A stretch of 64,000 bases of DNA from Lachnospiraceae bacterium (GTDB lineage Bacteria; Bacillota; Clostridia; Lachnospirales; Lachnospiraceae): assembly GCA_017550535.1 (NCBI GenBank), contig JAFZOS010000039.1, positions 62,001 through 126,000 of the forward strand. The letters run 5' to 3'. This document shows positions 8,514-17,738 of this stretch, in pieces. The position numbers and the translations under genes are program-made. The notes under the pieces are model-generated. The model was not told the DNA's origin, ran no database searches, and saw only the letters and a program-made list of their open reading frames with translations. Numbering within the stretch: the first letter of the stretch is position 1; the number at the start of each line of letters is the position of its first letter.

Positions 8514-9695
8514 TTACAGCTTTCCGCCCTTGGATCCTCCAAAGCTTGCGGAATCAAGAATGTTTGTATCAAATGTGAATGTAAGGCTTTCTTCGGTGCG
8601 CGCACGTTTAAGGCACAATCCGATCATGCGGTCAAGAAGCTCCTTATAAGGTATGCCCACAGGCTCCCATAAATAGAATGACAACGAACCGGGTATAGTG
8701 TTTATCTCATTAAAGTAAAGCTTCCCGTTATCCTCGTCTATCATAAAGTCGATTCGTGCTACCCCGTTGCAGCCGAGAAGTTTAAATGATTTAACGGCCA
8801 TCTCCCTTATCTCATCACGAAGCTTATCGGGAATATCAGCCGGTATCTTTCGTGATACACTCGCCATGCCCTTCGAACCGCCGCTTTTTGAGTTGCTGAC
8901 GTATTTATCCTCATAGCTTAGGATATCTTCGCTGTGCATGGGCTCCTCAACCTCGGATGCGATCGCCTCGTTTTCATCACCCAGAACAGCACAGTTTACT
9001 TCCCTTAAGTTTGATATCGCATGCTCCACGAGAACCTTTGTCGCATACCTGAACGCATCATCTATTGAATCGGCAAGCCCTGTCCTGTCCTTAGCTACCG
9101 AAATGCCGACGCTTGAACCTAAATTGACAGGCTTGACGATCACCGGATATCCGAATGCTTTTTCAACATCATCAAGCAATGCTTCCATTTCGGCATAGTG
9201 GCTTAATGTATAAAGCTTCGCATCAAGTACGGGAACACTCCCTTCCTTAAGCACCGCTTTCATAATGAACTTATCCATTCCTATAGCGGACGCGGTCACG
9301 TCACAGCCGACAAACGGGATCCCCATCGTTTTAAGGTAACCCTGGAACCCGCCGTCCTCAACATTCGTCCCATGTACGACCGGAAAAGCGATATCTATTT
9401 CCTGCTCATGATTCTTACCGAACTTTTTAAGAGGGAACGAAACAAGCTTGACCCGTCCGTCCTCATTTACCATTATGACCCGCTGCGACCTGTCAAGCAG
9501 CCCCTTTATATCCTTGTATGCTTCGATATTTCCGATATCAGCGCCTGTATACATCTCGTTTTTCTTGGTCATATATACGGGAATAACCTCGTATTTATCC
9601 GTATCCATACTCATTATTGCCTGTATACCGGATATAACGGAAACCTCATGTTCCACGCTCTTACCGCCAAATATCATGGCAACCCTTGTCTTCAT
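8514..9695 (-). CDS. ddl: D-alanine--D-alanine ligase
   Basis: A 393-residue ATP-grasp ligase that joins two D-alanines for peptidoglycan precursors. It has the N-terminal 'FGGKSVEHEVSVISG' motif, the 'FPVVHG..VEDGGFQGYL' substrate segment, the ATP-grasp 'PVIVKPVNLGSSVGIS' loop and the metal-binding end 'RIDFMIDED...YFNEINTIPGSLSFYLWE'. I chose the ATG at 9695 because GGAGG lies 7 bases upstream; the open frame extends 21 codons further without a site. Family length is normally 300-370, so this one is slightly long, with an extended C-terminus. It may supply the D-Ala-D-Ala used by the membrane-linked MurF encoded 2.5 kb upstream on the same strand (inference). Confidence 0.95.
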   Translation of the reverse strand: MKTRVAMIFGGKSVEHEVSVISGIQAIMSMDTDKYEVIPVYMTKKNEMYTGADIGNIEAYKDIKGLLDRSQRVIMVNEDGRVKLVSFPLKKFGKNHEQEIDIAFPVVHGTNVEDGGFQGYLKTMGIPFVGCDVTASAIGMDKFIMKAVLKEGSVPVLDAKLYTLSHYAEMEALLDDVEKAFGYPVIVKPVNLGSSVGISVAKDRTGLADSIDDAFRYATKVLVEHAISNLREVNCAVLGDENEAIASEVEEPMHSEDILSYEDKYVSNSKSGGSKGMASVSRKIPADIPDKLRDEIREMAVKSFKLLGCNGVARIDFMIDEDNGKLYFNEINTIPGSLSFYLWEPVGIPYKELLDRMIGLCLKRARTEESLTFTFDTNILDSASFGGSKGGKL

Positions 9696-9919
9696 ATCAC
9701 GCCTCCGGATATTAGTTTTTTGCCGTTTAAACATACCACATATCATGGATTTATACAAATAAAAGGACTACCGTATGATCAGTTTTTGTCCTGTCCCGTA
9801 CCATATTTATCAATTTTTGTTATTTTGCCAAAAGTAATTGAATTATCATAAAAACTGTTCTATATTTTTTTCACATTATCAAAATAACCACAATAAACGT
9901 GATTATGAGGTGTTTGATC

Positions 9920-11272
9920 ATGGGCAGGACTTTTGTAAAAGACATGACACACGGAAACGAACTTAAGCTGCTTGCCGGCTTTTCCGTTCCGATGCTTATC
10001 GGTAATCTGTTCCAGCAGGTTTACAATATGGTGGATTCCATTGTCGTGGGTAAATATGTCGGTGCCGATGCTCTGGCCGCCGTTGGGGCCACTGGATCGC
10101 TCACCTTCCTGTTCTTTTCGCTGTGCATAGGACTTACGGGCGGCATCGGGATAGTCATCTCCCAGCATTTCGGAGCGGGAGACGATACAAACGTCCGCCG
10201 TACGATCTTTAATTCCATCTATATAATACTTACTTCCGGGATCGTTATGTCGCTCCTGGGTGTGCTGCTTGCGCGTCCGGTACTTACATTTTTAAGGACA
10301 CCCGCAAACATCCTTGACGATGCGACCGCCTATATGCAGATCGCAAGCGGCGGGATAATCGCCGTTGCGGCATATAACTGTATCTCTTCCATATTAAGGG
10401 CGCTGGGAGACTCAAAAACCCCGCTTATATTCCTTATATTTGCAAGCCTTGTCAACGTACAGCTTGACCTTGTGCTTGTCATAAACTTCGGCCTTGGCGT
10501 TAAGGGTGTTGCCTATGCGACGATAATAGCGCAGGTATTGTCTGCTGCGGCAAGCCTCACATTTGCCCTGCGCAAGAATCCGTTTTTTGCCATCCACAGG
10601 GAGGAAATGCATTTTGATAAGAAGATAGCCGTTAAATGCATCCGCCTTGGAGTCCCGCTTGCCTTTCAGTCATCGCTTATCGCAGTATCCTGCGTGGCGC
10701 TGCAGAGCGTCGTAAACACCTTCGGTTCAACGGTAGTTGCAGCATTTACGGCAACCTCGAGGATCGAACAGCTTGTACAGCAGCCGTTTAACTCACTCGG
10801 CATGGCGCTTTCAACCTTTACCGGTCAGAACATGGGCGCCGGCAAGCTGGATCGGGTAAAACGCGCTCTTATACGCTGCGTATTTGTGATCGCCGGTTTC
10901 AGCTTAATGATGCTCATACTGTTTTATGCCTTCGGAAACGGGATCATGAAGATATTTGTTTCCGATCCGGACGTTATCTCCTTCGGCACTCAGGCTTTAA
11001 GGATAACTTCCTGGTTTTATTTTTCGCTTGGAATGATCTATATAATAAGGGGACTGTTAAACGGCGCCGGAGATGCGATCTATTCGATGATAAACGGATG
11101 TGTCGAGGTGTTCGGGCGCATAACCTTTTCCAACACACTCGTGCTTATCCCCTCAGTCGGGAAATGGGGCGTATGGCTGTCAACAGCCCTTACCTGGTTC
11201 ATTACCGGCGTTGCCAGTCTCATAAGATATCGGCAGGGTAAGTGGAAGTCGATAAGGGTTGTTGATAAGTAG
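9920..11272 (+). CDS. MATE family efflux transporter
   Basis: A 450-residue polytopic membrane protein with about 12 helices, arranged as two MATE repeats. Visible family features are 'FSVPMLIGNLFQQVYNMVDSIVVGKYVG' in helix 1, 'LAAVGATGSL', and the second-half counterpart 'GVPLAFQSSLIAVSCVALQSVVNTFG'. MATE proteins export cationic drugs or metabolites using Na+ or H+ gradients; the substrate here is unknown. The ATG at 9920 is supported by GAGGTG 7 bases upstream, while the longer frame from 9899 starts on top of that site. It is transcribed divergently from ddl and convergently with the XRE regulator. Confidence 0.9.
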   Translation: MGRTFVKDMTHGNELKLLAGFSVPMLIGNLFQQVYNMVDSIVVGKYVGADALAAVGATGSLTFLFFSLCIGLTGGIGIVISQHFGAGDDTNVRRTIFNSIYIILTSGIVMSLLGVLLARPVLTFLRTPANILDDATAYMQIASGGIIAVAAYNCISSILRALGDSKTPLIFLIFASLVNVQLDLVLVINFGLGVKGVAYATIIAQVLSAAASLTFALRKNPFFAIHREEMHFDKKIAVKCIRLGVPLAFQSSLIAVSCVALQSVVNTFGSTVVAAFTATSRIEQLVQQPFNSLGMALSTFTGQNMGAGKLDRVKRALIRCVFVIAGFSLMMLILFYAFGNGIMKIFVSDPDVISFGTQALRITSWFYFSLGMIYIIRGLLNGAGDAIYSMINGCVEVFGRITFSNTLVLIPSVGKWGVWLSTALTWFITGVASLIRYRQGKWKSIRVVDK

Positions 11273-11287
11273 AGTCATCCTTTAAGG

Positions 11288-11491
11288 TTATGCCTCCTCC
11301 TCCTCCCAAAACAGTTCATCGAGGGTTTTGTTCAAGGTTTTGCATATTGCTATGCACAGGTTTATGGTCGGATTGTAATCGCCCTTTTCTATGGCGCTTA
11401 TGGTCTGCCTTGACACATTGCATTTCTTTGCAAGGTCCTCCTGGGAAAGATCCAGGCCGGCGCGTGCTGCCTTAAGCTTTAAGTTTTTCAT
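11288..11491 (-). CDS. XRE-type helix-turn-helix regulator
   Basis: A 67-residue DNA-binding protein consisting of a single HTH_3 domain: 'RAGLDLSQEDLAKKCNVSRQTISAIEKGDYNPTI', then a short acidic C-terminus (FWEEEEA). These stand-alone Cro/CI-like regulators are usually paired with a membrane protein gene. Here it starts 4 bases after the stop of a four-helix membrane protein with GGAGAGGAG upstream, so the two form an operon. The operon promoter carries a near-perfect sigma-70 sequence and is a plausible autoregulatory target (inference). Confidence 0.9.
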   Translation of the reverse strand: MKNLKLKAARAGLDLSQEDLAKKCNVSRQTISAIEKGDYNPTINLCIAICKTLNKTLDELFWEEEEA

Positions 11492-11495
11492 ACGA

Positions 11496-12020
11496 TCACT
11501 CCTCTCCGCCCTTTTTGTCGATAAGGTCCTTGACGCCTATTTCCACACCTATGACTATGAAAATAAACGCACACAGAAGGTTGGTAAAGGGAGCCTGCAA
11601 TACCCCGTCTATAACAAGGCTGCCGCTTGCTATCGCTGCGATCCCGCTTAAAAGGTTAACAAGTCCTATAAGGATCATACATACGGTAAAGCGCTTTGAG
11701 TTCGTATTAAGTCCCATATATGCATCGTTCCAAACAGAATATGATGCATGAACAAGTGCCGCTATTATTATCCCGGAAAAATGCATTATGAACATATCCG
11801 CATGCAGGTTAAAACTGAACCCTGACAAAATACACATAACCGCTTCATATACAACCAGTGTCCAGAATGCGTACTTATAAGCACGTCCCCTTACAATCTC
11901 CTGCTTTTCATCATACTGTGTCTTAAGCTTTCCGTCCTTGTTCCAGTACTTGAAAAAAACCACACATATTATCAAACCGACAAATAAACCTATTGCCAAT
12001 CCCGCTGATCTTGCATTCAT
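11496..12020 (-). CDS. Polytopic membrane protein paired with the XRE regulator
   Basis: A 174-residue protein with about five hydrophobic helices (residues 8-24, 50-67, 77-95, 108-132, 143-163) and a 'DEKQEIVRGRAYKYAF' motif in the first loop. That motif is recurrent in the small membrane partners of XRE regulators in Clostridia (DUF6773/DUF3796-like). AAAGGTGG precedes the ATG. It forms a two-gene operon with the regulator. Function is unknown; a signalling or stress role is only guessed from the pairing. Confidence 0.65.
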   Translation of the reverse strand: MNARSAGLAIGLFVGLIICVVFFKYWNKDGKLKTQYDEKQEIVRGRAYKYAFWTLVVYEAVMCILSGFSFNLHADMFIMHFSGIIIAALVHASYSVWNDAYMGLNTNSKRFTVCMILIGLVNLLSGIAAIASGSLVIDGVLQAPFTNLLCAFIFIVIGVEIGVKDLIDKKGGEE

Positions 12021-12112
12021 GATATAACCACCTTTCTGTTACCTTTAAAATTTTGTTTTGTGATCTTTGGAAAACAACCCTGTGCACTTGGGTTATCTCC
12101 ATGTCTGAAATG

Positions 12113-12141
12113 ATAATACACCCCGAATAGAAAGATGTCAA
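12113..12141 (-). promoter_or_regulatory. Sigma-70 promoter of the membrane protein/XRE operon
   Basis: On the minus strand TTGACA (12141-12136), a 17-base spacer and TATTAT (12118-12113), about 93 bases before the start of the membrane protein gene. One mismatch to consensus overall. Confidence 0.8.
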
Positions 12142-12202
12142 GTATATTTTACAAAAATCTTTTATGAAATGATTTTAGACTGATTTATCAGTATTATTGT
12201 TG

Positions 12203-13810
12203 TCAATAATTATCAGGCAGATCATTCTCCAAAAGGATATATTTATGACCCTGCCCCTTTATCTCATATGCACAGGAAAGAGCTTCTTGAAGTTTATCAA
12301 ATGCCCTTATCCTATCCTCCGGAAATCCACTGCTCAGGGCTCCGTCAAGGATCGGTTTGGTGCGCTTTTTCCCGACAAGCAGGATGTGGTCGCAGCACTC
12401 CGCCGCATAAGTTCCAAATTTGTAGTTATATTCCTCTTCCTTATCCCCGAGCTCAACCATTCCGGGGGTGATCATTATCCTTATGCCGTCAAACATCTTA
12501 AGAGTTTCAACCGCTGCCCTGCTGCCGACGGGATTTGAATTGAATGCATCGTCTATGATCGTAACAAGCCCGTGCTCCCGAAGCTGCATCCTGTGCTCAA
12601 CGCTCTGAAGCCGCCTTACCGGAACCTTAAGATCCTTTAGCTTAACGCCCAGTTTATTTGCGACCGCAATCGCCCCCGCTACGTTTATCACGTTATGTGC
12701 GCCCAAAAGCTTCATCTGGAAATGTTCTCTCTCTCCGTCAGGCGCGGTAACGGTAAAATCGGTCCCCTGTCCGGATACCCTGATATCTCCTGCCCTATAT
12801 CCGTTTACAGCTATCCCGGACATATCAGATATGTCTTTTTCTTCCGCCGTATCCGATACATCCGTATAATAAAATACCTTATTCTTATATCCCTGCGCTT
12901 TATCCCTTATGTACCCGTTATCCCCGTTAAGGAACAGCATCCCCCCATCCGGCAGGGCATCTGCGAGTTCAAACTTGGTGTTCTTAATATTTTCCATATT
13001 AAAGAAGGTTTCAAGGTGCTGTGGTCCTATCGAAGTGATGATGCCGTGATCCGGATGTACGATATCGCATATCTCCTTTATATCCCCGACATGCCTTGCG
13101 CCCATCTCGCATACGAAGATCTCATGCGTAGCCTTAAGGGATTCCCTTATCGTTTTTACCACGCCCATCGGCGTATTGTAGCTTTCCGGTGTCACCAGCA
13201 CGTTAAAACTGTCCTTAAGCAGTGTCTGTAAATAAAACTTGACGCTTGTCTTGCCGTAGCTTCCCGTAACACCGATAACCGTAAGGCCGGTTGACTCTTT
13301 AAGCATACGTTTTGCATCGTTAATGTAATACTGCCTGACTCCCCATTCGATGGGATGATTGATCGTATTTGCAACAACGTTTAAGATAAGCTGAAGGCTT
13401 ACAAGGATCATAAGCACACCGCTTATCCTTTTAAGATCAAGGAACATAAACGATAGCACAAGCGCAATAAGCGATACTGCCGCTATCGTTGCTATCATCC
13501 TTTTTACCCTTGCGGTATATACGAGCTTTTTCTTTTTGTTGAGCCTGCGCATCGCGTTATACACAAGAATGATGAGCAAAAGGTTTATCCATCCCATGAT
13601 ATCATGCGCAAATGCCGGGAAAACAAGCCTGTTGACACCGTGTACCAACATAAGTATCAGAAGCCACTGCTGTCTTATATTCTTCTTAAGCCATCTTAAA
13701 TGCTCCCCGTTCTTATAACCGTTTAACTGGAACATATGCATGTTATGGCGCATTGTAAGGAACAGAGCGGGAATCGAGATTATAAAAGTGATTATCGTCC
13801 TTATGATCAT
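12203..13810 (-). CDS. Membrane-anchored MurF-type Mur ligase
   Basis: A 535-residue protein. Residues 1-150 hold about five transmembrane helices (2-20, 48-66, 71-88, 105-123, 130-150), and the rest is a Mur ligase catalytic core: ATP P-loop GVTGSYGKTS (180-189), 'FVCEMGARHVGDI', 'GIITSIGPQHLETF', 'LGAHNVINVAGAIAVA', then a C-terminal domain with 'DDAFNSNPVGSRAAVETL' as in MurF. MurF normally adds D-Ala-D-Ala to UDP-MurNAc-tripeptide in the cytoplasm and starts with an about 80-residue UDP-binding domain. Here that domain appears replaced by membrane helices. The start overlaps the stop of the alpha/beta hydrolase gene (ATGA). It is the last gene of a tight operon. A role in adding D-Ala dipeptide to a membrane-linked substrate is inference. 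Confidence 0.85.
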   Translation of the reverse strand: MIIRTIITFIISIPALFLTMRHNMHMFQLNGYKNGEHLRWLKKNIRQQWLLILMLVHGVNRLVFPAFAHDIMGWINLLLIILVYNAMRRLNKKKKLVYTARVKRMIATIAAVSLIALVLSFMFLDLKRISGVLMILVSLQLILNVVANTINHPIEWGVRQYYINDAKRMLKESTGLTVIGVTGSYGKTSVKFYLQTLLKDSFNVLVTPESYNTPMGVVKTIRESLKATHEIFVCEMGARHVGDIKEICDIVHPDHGIITSIGPQHLETFFNMENIKNTKFELADALPDGGMLFLNGDNGYIRDKAQGYKNKVFYYTDVSDTAEEKDISDMSGIAVNGYRAGDIRVSGQGTDFTVTAPDGEREHFQMKLLGAHNVINVAGAIAVANKLGVKLKDLKVPVRRLQSVEHRMQLREHGLVTIIDDAFNSNPVGSRAAVETLKMFDGIRIMITPGMVELGDKEEEYNYKFGTYAAECCDHILLVGKKRTKPILDGALSSGFPEDRIRAFDKLQEALSCAYEIKGQGHKYILLENDLPDNY

Positions 13811-14577
13811 ATATTGAAGAAACTCCTCATTATACTCTTAAATACGGCGGGATTTTCAAGGAATGAAAAATGCCCGCAGCCCGGAAGTACGGCCAGTCCC
13901 GAATTCGGTATCCTTTCTTCCATCAGCCTGCCGTCGCTTATAGGAGTCGCGGTATCCTTATCGCCCCATATAAGCAGCGTATCCTGTTTTATTTTCGGCA
14001 GCAGGTCTGTAAGGTCTTCATTTACCGCCATTACCATGCACTGCCTCATCATCGGGGATGCATTTCTGTAATCGGCCGAGCCCTGTGAACTCCTCCAGTC
14101 ATCGATAAGCTCCGGGAACAGGGCATATATCAGCTTAACGCTGACGATCTTTTTTATGATCTTATATTTCCTTATGTTGAACTTCTGCTTAAATGACCGT
14201 TTCGGCATGACACCTGCGCTGTCAATGAGCACGATGTTCTTTATCTCAAACGGGATGCTTTCCCTTGCCGCTAGCTTTATTATTATCCTTCCGCCATAGG
14301 AATGTCCTATGAGAGTCGCCTTCTTAATGTCAAGGCTCTCCATGAATTTTATGAAAAAATCCGCGTATGCATCGATATTCCAGGGTTCCTTCGGTTCATC
14401 CGAGCCTCCGAAACCGGGTAAGTCAAACTGGATAAACCTGTATTTTTCGTTTATCGCATTTGCCACCGAATCATAGACCCCCAGGTCTGTCCCCCAGCCC
14501 TGAAGCATCACAACGGTCTCGTCACCCGAACCGGTGATCTTATAACATATATTTAATCCGTCTACCGAAATATTCAT
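13807..14577 (-). CDS. Alpha/beta-fold hydrolase
   Basis: A 256-residue soluble hydrolase. The oxyanion region is 'LQGWGTDLGVY', the nucleophile elbow is GHSYGG (Ser93), the acid is in 'LLIWGDKDTATP' and the His in 'GCGHFSFLENP', so all catalytic residues are present. The fold is used by esterases, peptidases and lactonases; the substrate cannot be read from sequence. It lies between the GH9-like lipoprotein gene (3 bases upstream) and the membrane MurF gene (4-base overlap), so it is probably translationally coupled to both. The ATG has no obvious Shine-Dalgarno, in keeping with coupling. I recall hydrolases next to Ddl/MurF pairs in other Clostridia, which I cannot verify here. Confidence 0.85.
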   Translation of the reverse strand: MNISVDGLNICYKITGSGDETVVMLQGWGTDLGVYDSVANAINEKYRFIQFDLPGFGGSDEPKEPWNIDAYADFFIKFMESLDIKKATLIGHSYGGRIIIKLAARESIPFEIKNIVLIDSAGVMPKRSFKQKFNIRKYKIIKKIVSVKLIYALFPELIDDWRSSQGSADYRNASPMMRQCMVMAVNEDLTDLLPKIKQDTLLIWGDKDTATPISDGRLMEERIPNSGLAVLPGCGHFSFLENPAVFKSIMRSFFNI

Positions 14578-14579
14578 TT

Positions 14580-15992
14580 TTATTTTCCCGTTTTCTTATT
14601 CTGCTTACCGGCTGCCGCTTCCGGTTCCCTGTCTTCATAGATATAACTGTCTATAAGTCCCGCAAGTATGAATTCCTGAGGCTCGTTATAGTATACCGAA
14701 TCATCGGCATATGCATAGTCCTTACCCAACTCATTTCTTCCATATAGGTAGGAGAGCTGGTTTTCACCGCATTCAACATAAGCAATACTCTTACTTATGT
14801 AATTACCCAACACTACAAGTCTTGCGTTCTCAAATACCTTGTTCACCGTTTCTTCTTCATTGTTCTTATCCGGTGCGGCGGCAAGGTAATCATCTTCCCG
14901 TGACTGTTTCACCACCGTATTTATATCATTCATCAGGTTTGTTATGAGGATCTCCGCCACATCAAGATCGATCTTATGATAACAGGTAAGATAAGCCACC
15001 GTACCTAGATACCCGCTCGATCCTTCTTCAAAACCCTTCTGAAGTCCGTTGGGATTTGCACCGGCATAGCTCTCCGCAGTCTGTTTATACTGTTCTTCCC
15101 CGGTCAGCTTATACAGCTGGGCCGATGCCCAGAACCGTTTATCGTCACAGGTCTGTGTTGCCGAATACATTCCCTTTTCGTAATTCTGCTCTGCAATATC
15201 GTATACCGCCCCGGCTATCTGTGTGCATTCTGCGGCATATGCATCATCATACTCCTCATAATCATATGCAAACATGGCAAACACCGCTGCATACTGGTAC
15301 TGCCTGCCGGTATCGGAATGAAGGAATGCCCTGGTCATATTATCTTCATCATAATATTCCCTTAATTTATCGATCTGTGCCTTTGCAATAAGCAATGTCT
15401 TCGGGACCGTATCGGACACGACCGGGCTTACCGAATCCGGGAACAATTCCTGTGCGAGCAGCCTGTCCGTTATACACATATAACACTGCCCGATATTATC
15501 CTCGGTTATATCATCCCGGGCCGGCTGATCCGCAAAATGATCTAACCTGCCTGACAGCAGTTCCTTATACAACCCCTTCTTTATGTGAAATACATCCGAC
15601 TGTGTCCCCGTATCCGTTTTGATATAATAACTGCCCTTCTTTTTAAGATCGGTAAAATCACAAACGGCAACTATATCATCTTCTTCATTCCTGTTTCGTT
15701 TATAACGTATCTTTCCGCTGTAAACTACCCTATCCTTTTTGGCGCTTATAACTTCAAATGTCGCATCCCCTTCGGAATTAACTATCATTGCCCGTTTTGA
15801 TCCGGACACCTCATATACTCCCGCTCCTGTTATTATAACCGGCTTAACCTCGGGAACATTGTTGCTCACTGTTATCCCGTCATCATAAACTGGTGCGGGG
15901 ACAGGCATCTGCTCTGCCTTTTTTTTGCAGCCTGTCAGCAATAACATCATCACGGCCGTATATGCAAGGATGAAATATGACCGCTTACTCAT
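14580..15992 (-). CDS. GH9-like lipoprotein with cellulase Ig-like N-terminal domain, probably non-catalytic
   Basis: A 470-residue lipoprotein: signal peptide with lipobox LTGC (about residues 18-21), then an Ig-like domain of the cellulase N-terminal type ('GVYEVSGSKRAMIVNSEG' ... 'DFTDLKKKGSYYIKT'), then an alpha-helical region resembling the (alpha/alpha)6 barrel of family 9 glycoside hydrolases. The family's catalytic block (usually a Gly-Trp-x-Asp-Ala-Gly-Asp motif just after the Ig domain) is absent: the sequence jumps from 'GLYKELLSGRLDHFADQPARD' to later helices. The usual C-terminal Glu motif is also not seen. It may be a binding or scaffold relative. The ATG at 15992 has AAGGAAGGGA upstream; its first codons overlap the end of the membrane protein gene by 8 bases. 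Confidence 0.7.
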   Translation of the reverse strand: MSKRSYFILAYTAVMMLLLTGCKKKAEQMPVPAPVYDDGITVSNNVPEVKPVIITGAGVYEVSGSKRAMIVNSEGDATFEVISAKKDRVVYSGKIRYKRNRNEEDDIVAVCDFTDLKKKGSYYIKTDTGTQSDVFHIKKGLYKELLSGRLDHFADQPARDDITEDNIGQCYMCITDRLLAQELFPDSVSPVVSDTVPKTLLIAKAQIDKLREYYDEDNMTRAFLHSDTGRQYQYAAVFAMFAYDYEEYDDAYAAECTQIAGAVYDIAEQNYEKGMYSATQTCDDKRFWASAQLYKLTGEEQYKQTAESYAGANPNGLQKGFEEGSSGYLGTVAYLTCYHKIDLDVAEILITNLMNDINTVVKQSREDDYLAAAPDKNNEEETVNKVFENARLVVLGNYISKSIAYVECGENQLSYLYGRNELGKDYAYADDSVYYNEPQEFILAGLIDSYIYEDREPEAAAGKQNKKTGK

Positions 15993-17736
15993 TCCCTTCC
16001 TTTCCGGAAGGAACCTCTTTCCTTTTTTTCTGAACAAATACGAACACGACGATCACAAACACCGCCGCAGTAATGCTTAAATATGCCGAAATATGCATAA
16101 GAACGGTCCCATAATAGCTTACCGTAAGCCTGCCTGTGTTCCCGTTTGTATATACTCGGCACATACCGTTACGCCCTTCACCCGTAACATAAAGAGCCGT
16201 TACCTTACCGCTTCCGTCAACGATCCCCGCGCCGTAGCCCAGATAGTATATGAACGGAACATCCACATAGGTCATACTCTCTTTAATATCCGACACTATC
16301 GTATTCTTAACACGGGTAAAGGGAATATCTTTCCCGTTATCGGCGACCATCTTCTCACTGTCATCAACAAGGCTGTCCCTTTCGGTTACCGATACCGGCA
16401 GCCATTCCCCTGCGATGACATTTGCAGTAAACGGTTTATAAGAATAATAATCATCAGAATAATCGTAATATCCCTGAAGTCCTGACTTGTACGCGCCAAA
16501 TGCACTTATGCCGTTAATGACCAGGATCAGTACCAGTGCCATTGCTCCCGCATTTACCGTTCCGGTATAGATATCCTTGACTGATATCCATGTCCTTCCT
16601 CCTTCATCGTCACGGCCTGCGATCAATGCATATATAAGACCCGCCGCCATTGAAAAAAGACTTGATCCCATGATAAAGAACCTCCACGGGAACTGGATGA
16701 ATCCGGCAAACCTTCCCAAACGGTCCCAGGGAAGAAGATCGCAGGCAAGCAGCGTAAACAGGATCCCTGCTGCAATGATCTGGTCCGCATACCCGATAAG
16801 GCTTTCCCTTTTCAATGCCTTTTCCGGATCTTTCTCAGATTTTACCGAACGCTTCTTTATGAATATCCTGGGAATGAGTATGAGGATGCATATGCATCCA
16901 AGGCCCGGAAATGCCGAACCGAACAGATTAACAAACCTTACCGCCTCGTCTTTTGGATCCATCCATGGCGTGCTCACATAAAAGACGGTATTCATGAACT
17001 GTTCAAGCATGGGAAGCCAGTAAAAGCAGGTAAGCAGGAGGGTTAACAGGGTGGAAGACAAAAGCTTTATGATCACCCTTTTATTTGCGAGTATCTTTTT
17101 AAAGCATATGATAAATGCCGCCAGTCCGAATACCGTGCACATGACAAAGGTCGATGTATGACACAGGATCACGCCGGCATAACCCAGAATAAAAAGCTGA
17201 GGCTTATCCATGTTTTCATATATAGTGTTATAGACCGCATATACTATGATGGGAATAAAGATGAATGCAGCGTATTCTCCGACAGCTCCCCTGACATATA
17301 TATCATCCAGATGATACTGGCAGAGTGTAAGGGTCACGGCTGCTGTCATTGCTCCGTAGGATGAACCTGTCATTCCCTTAATGCAGTGATAGGCTGACAG
17401 ATAACAGAGTATTATGCATACCGCAACAAAGGTATGATAGCTTGCGTTAATAGATACACCTATAACCCGGAGCAGTGCCGGTATATACAGCAGAAAATCG
17501 GGATAGAACATCGAACTTGCATATCCCGCACCTCCGAAAAACAGCACGTTTATTTTAAGAAAAGGCTTTCCCATCAGGATCCCTTCCTTAAGGCTTTCTA
17601 TCCTTAACAGGTGATATTCCAGATCATGCCCGTTTACGCAGTATTTAGTCATAAGCGGGGCAAAGGCTATGATCATCGTTATCACAAATACCTGTATGCT
17701 TATCTGATTCTTTCTGTCTTTAAAATATTCCTTCAT
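15985..17736 (-). CDS. Polytopic membrane protein of the PTPS-related (GT-C-like) family
   Basis: A 583-residue integral membrane protein with roughly 11-13 helices. It starts with 'CVNGHDLEYHLLRIESLKEGI', a pattern typical of the '6-pyruvoyl-tetrahydropterin synthase-related' membrane family and reminiscent of GT-C glycosyltransferases, where the first loop carries acidic catalytic residues (here Asp-Glu within HDLEYH). A large extracytoplasmic segment near residues 420-545 is followed by a last helix and a Lys-rich tail. It may transfer or handle lipid-linked sugars, but that is inferred from topology only. Stop and start codons overlap with the lipoprotein gene downstream, and the esterase gene ends 2 bases upstream. 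Confidence 0.7.
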   Translation of the reverse strand: MKEYFKDRKNQISIQVFVITMIIAFAPLMTKYCVNGHDLEYHLLRIESLKEGILMGKPFLKINVLFFGGAGYASSMFYPDFLLYIPALLRVIGVSINASYHTFVAVCIILCYLSAYHCIKGMTGSSYGAMTAAVTLTLCQYHLDDIYVRGAVGEYAAFIFIPIIVYAVYNTIYENMDKPQLFILGYAGVILCHTSTFVMCTVFGLAAFIICFKKILANKRVIIKLLSSTLLTLLLTCFYWLPMLEQFMNTVFYVSTPWMDPKDEAVRFVNLFGSAFPGLGCICILILIPRIFIKKRSVKSEKDPEKALKRESLIGYADQIIAAGILFTLLACDLLPWDRLGRFAGFIQFPWRFFIMGSSLFSMAAGLIYALIAGRDDEGGRTWISVKDIYTGTVNAGAMALVLILVINGISAFGAYKSGLQGYYDYSDDYYSYKPFTANVIAGEWLPVSVTERDSLVDDSEKMVADNGKDIPFTRVKNTIVSDIKESMTYVDVPFIYYLGYGAGIVDGSGKVTALYVTGEGRNGMCRVYTNGNTGRLTVSYYGTVLMHISAYLSITAAVFVIVVFVFVQKKRKEVPSGKEGNE

Positions 17737-17738
17737 CC

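Noticed and set aside
7160-8605. Long minus-strand frames opposite the Ig-like gene
   Set aside because: Compositional shadows of the repetitive Ig-like gene; no start signals.
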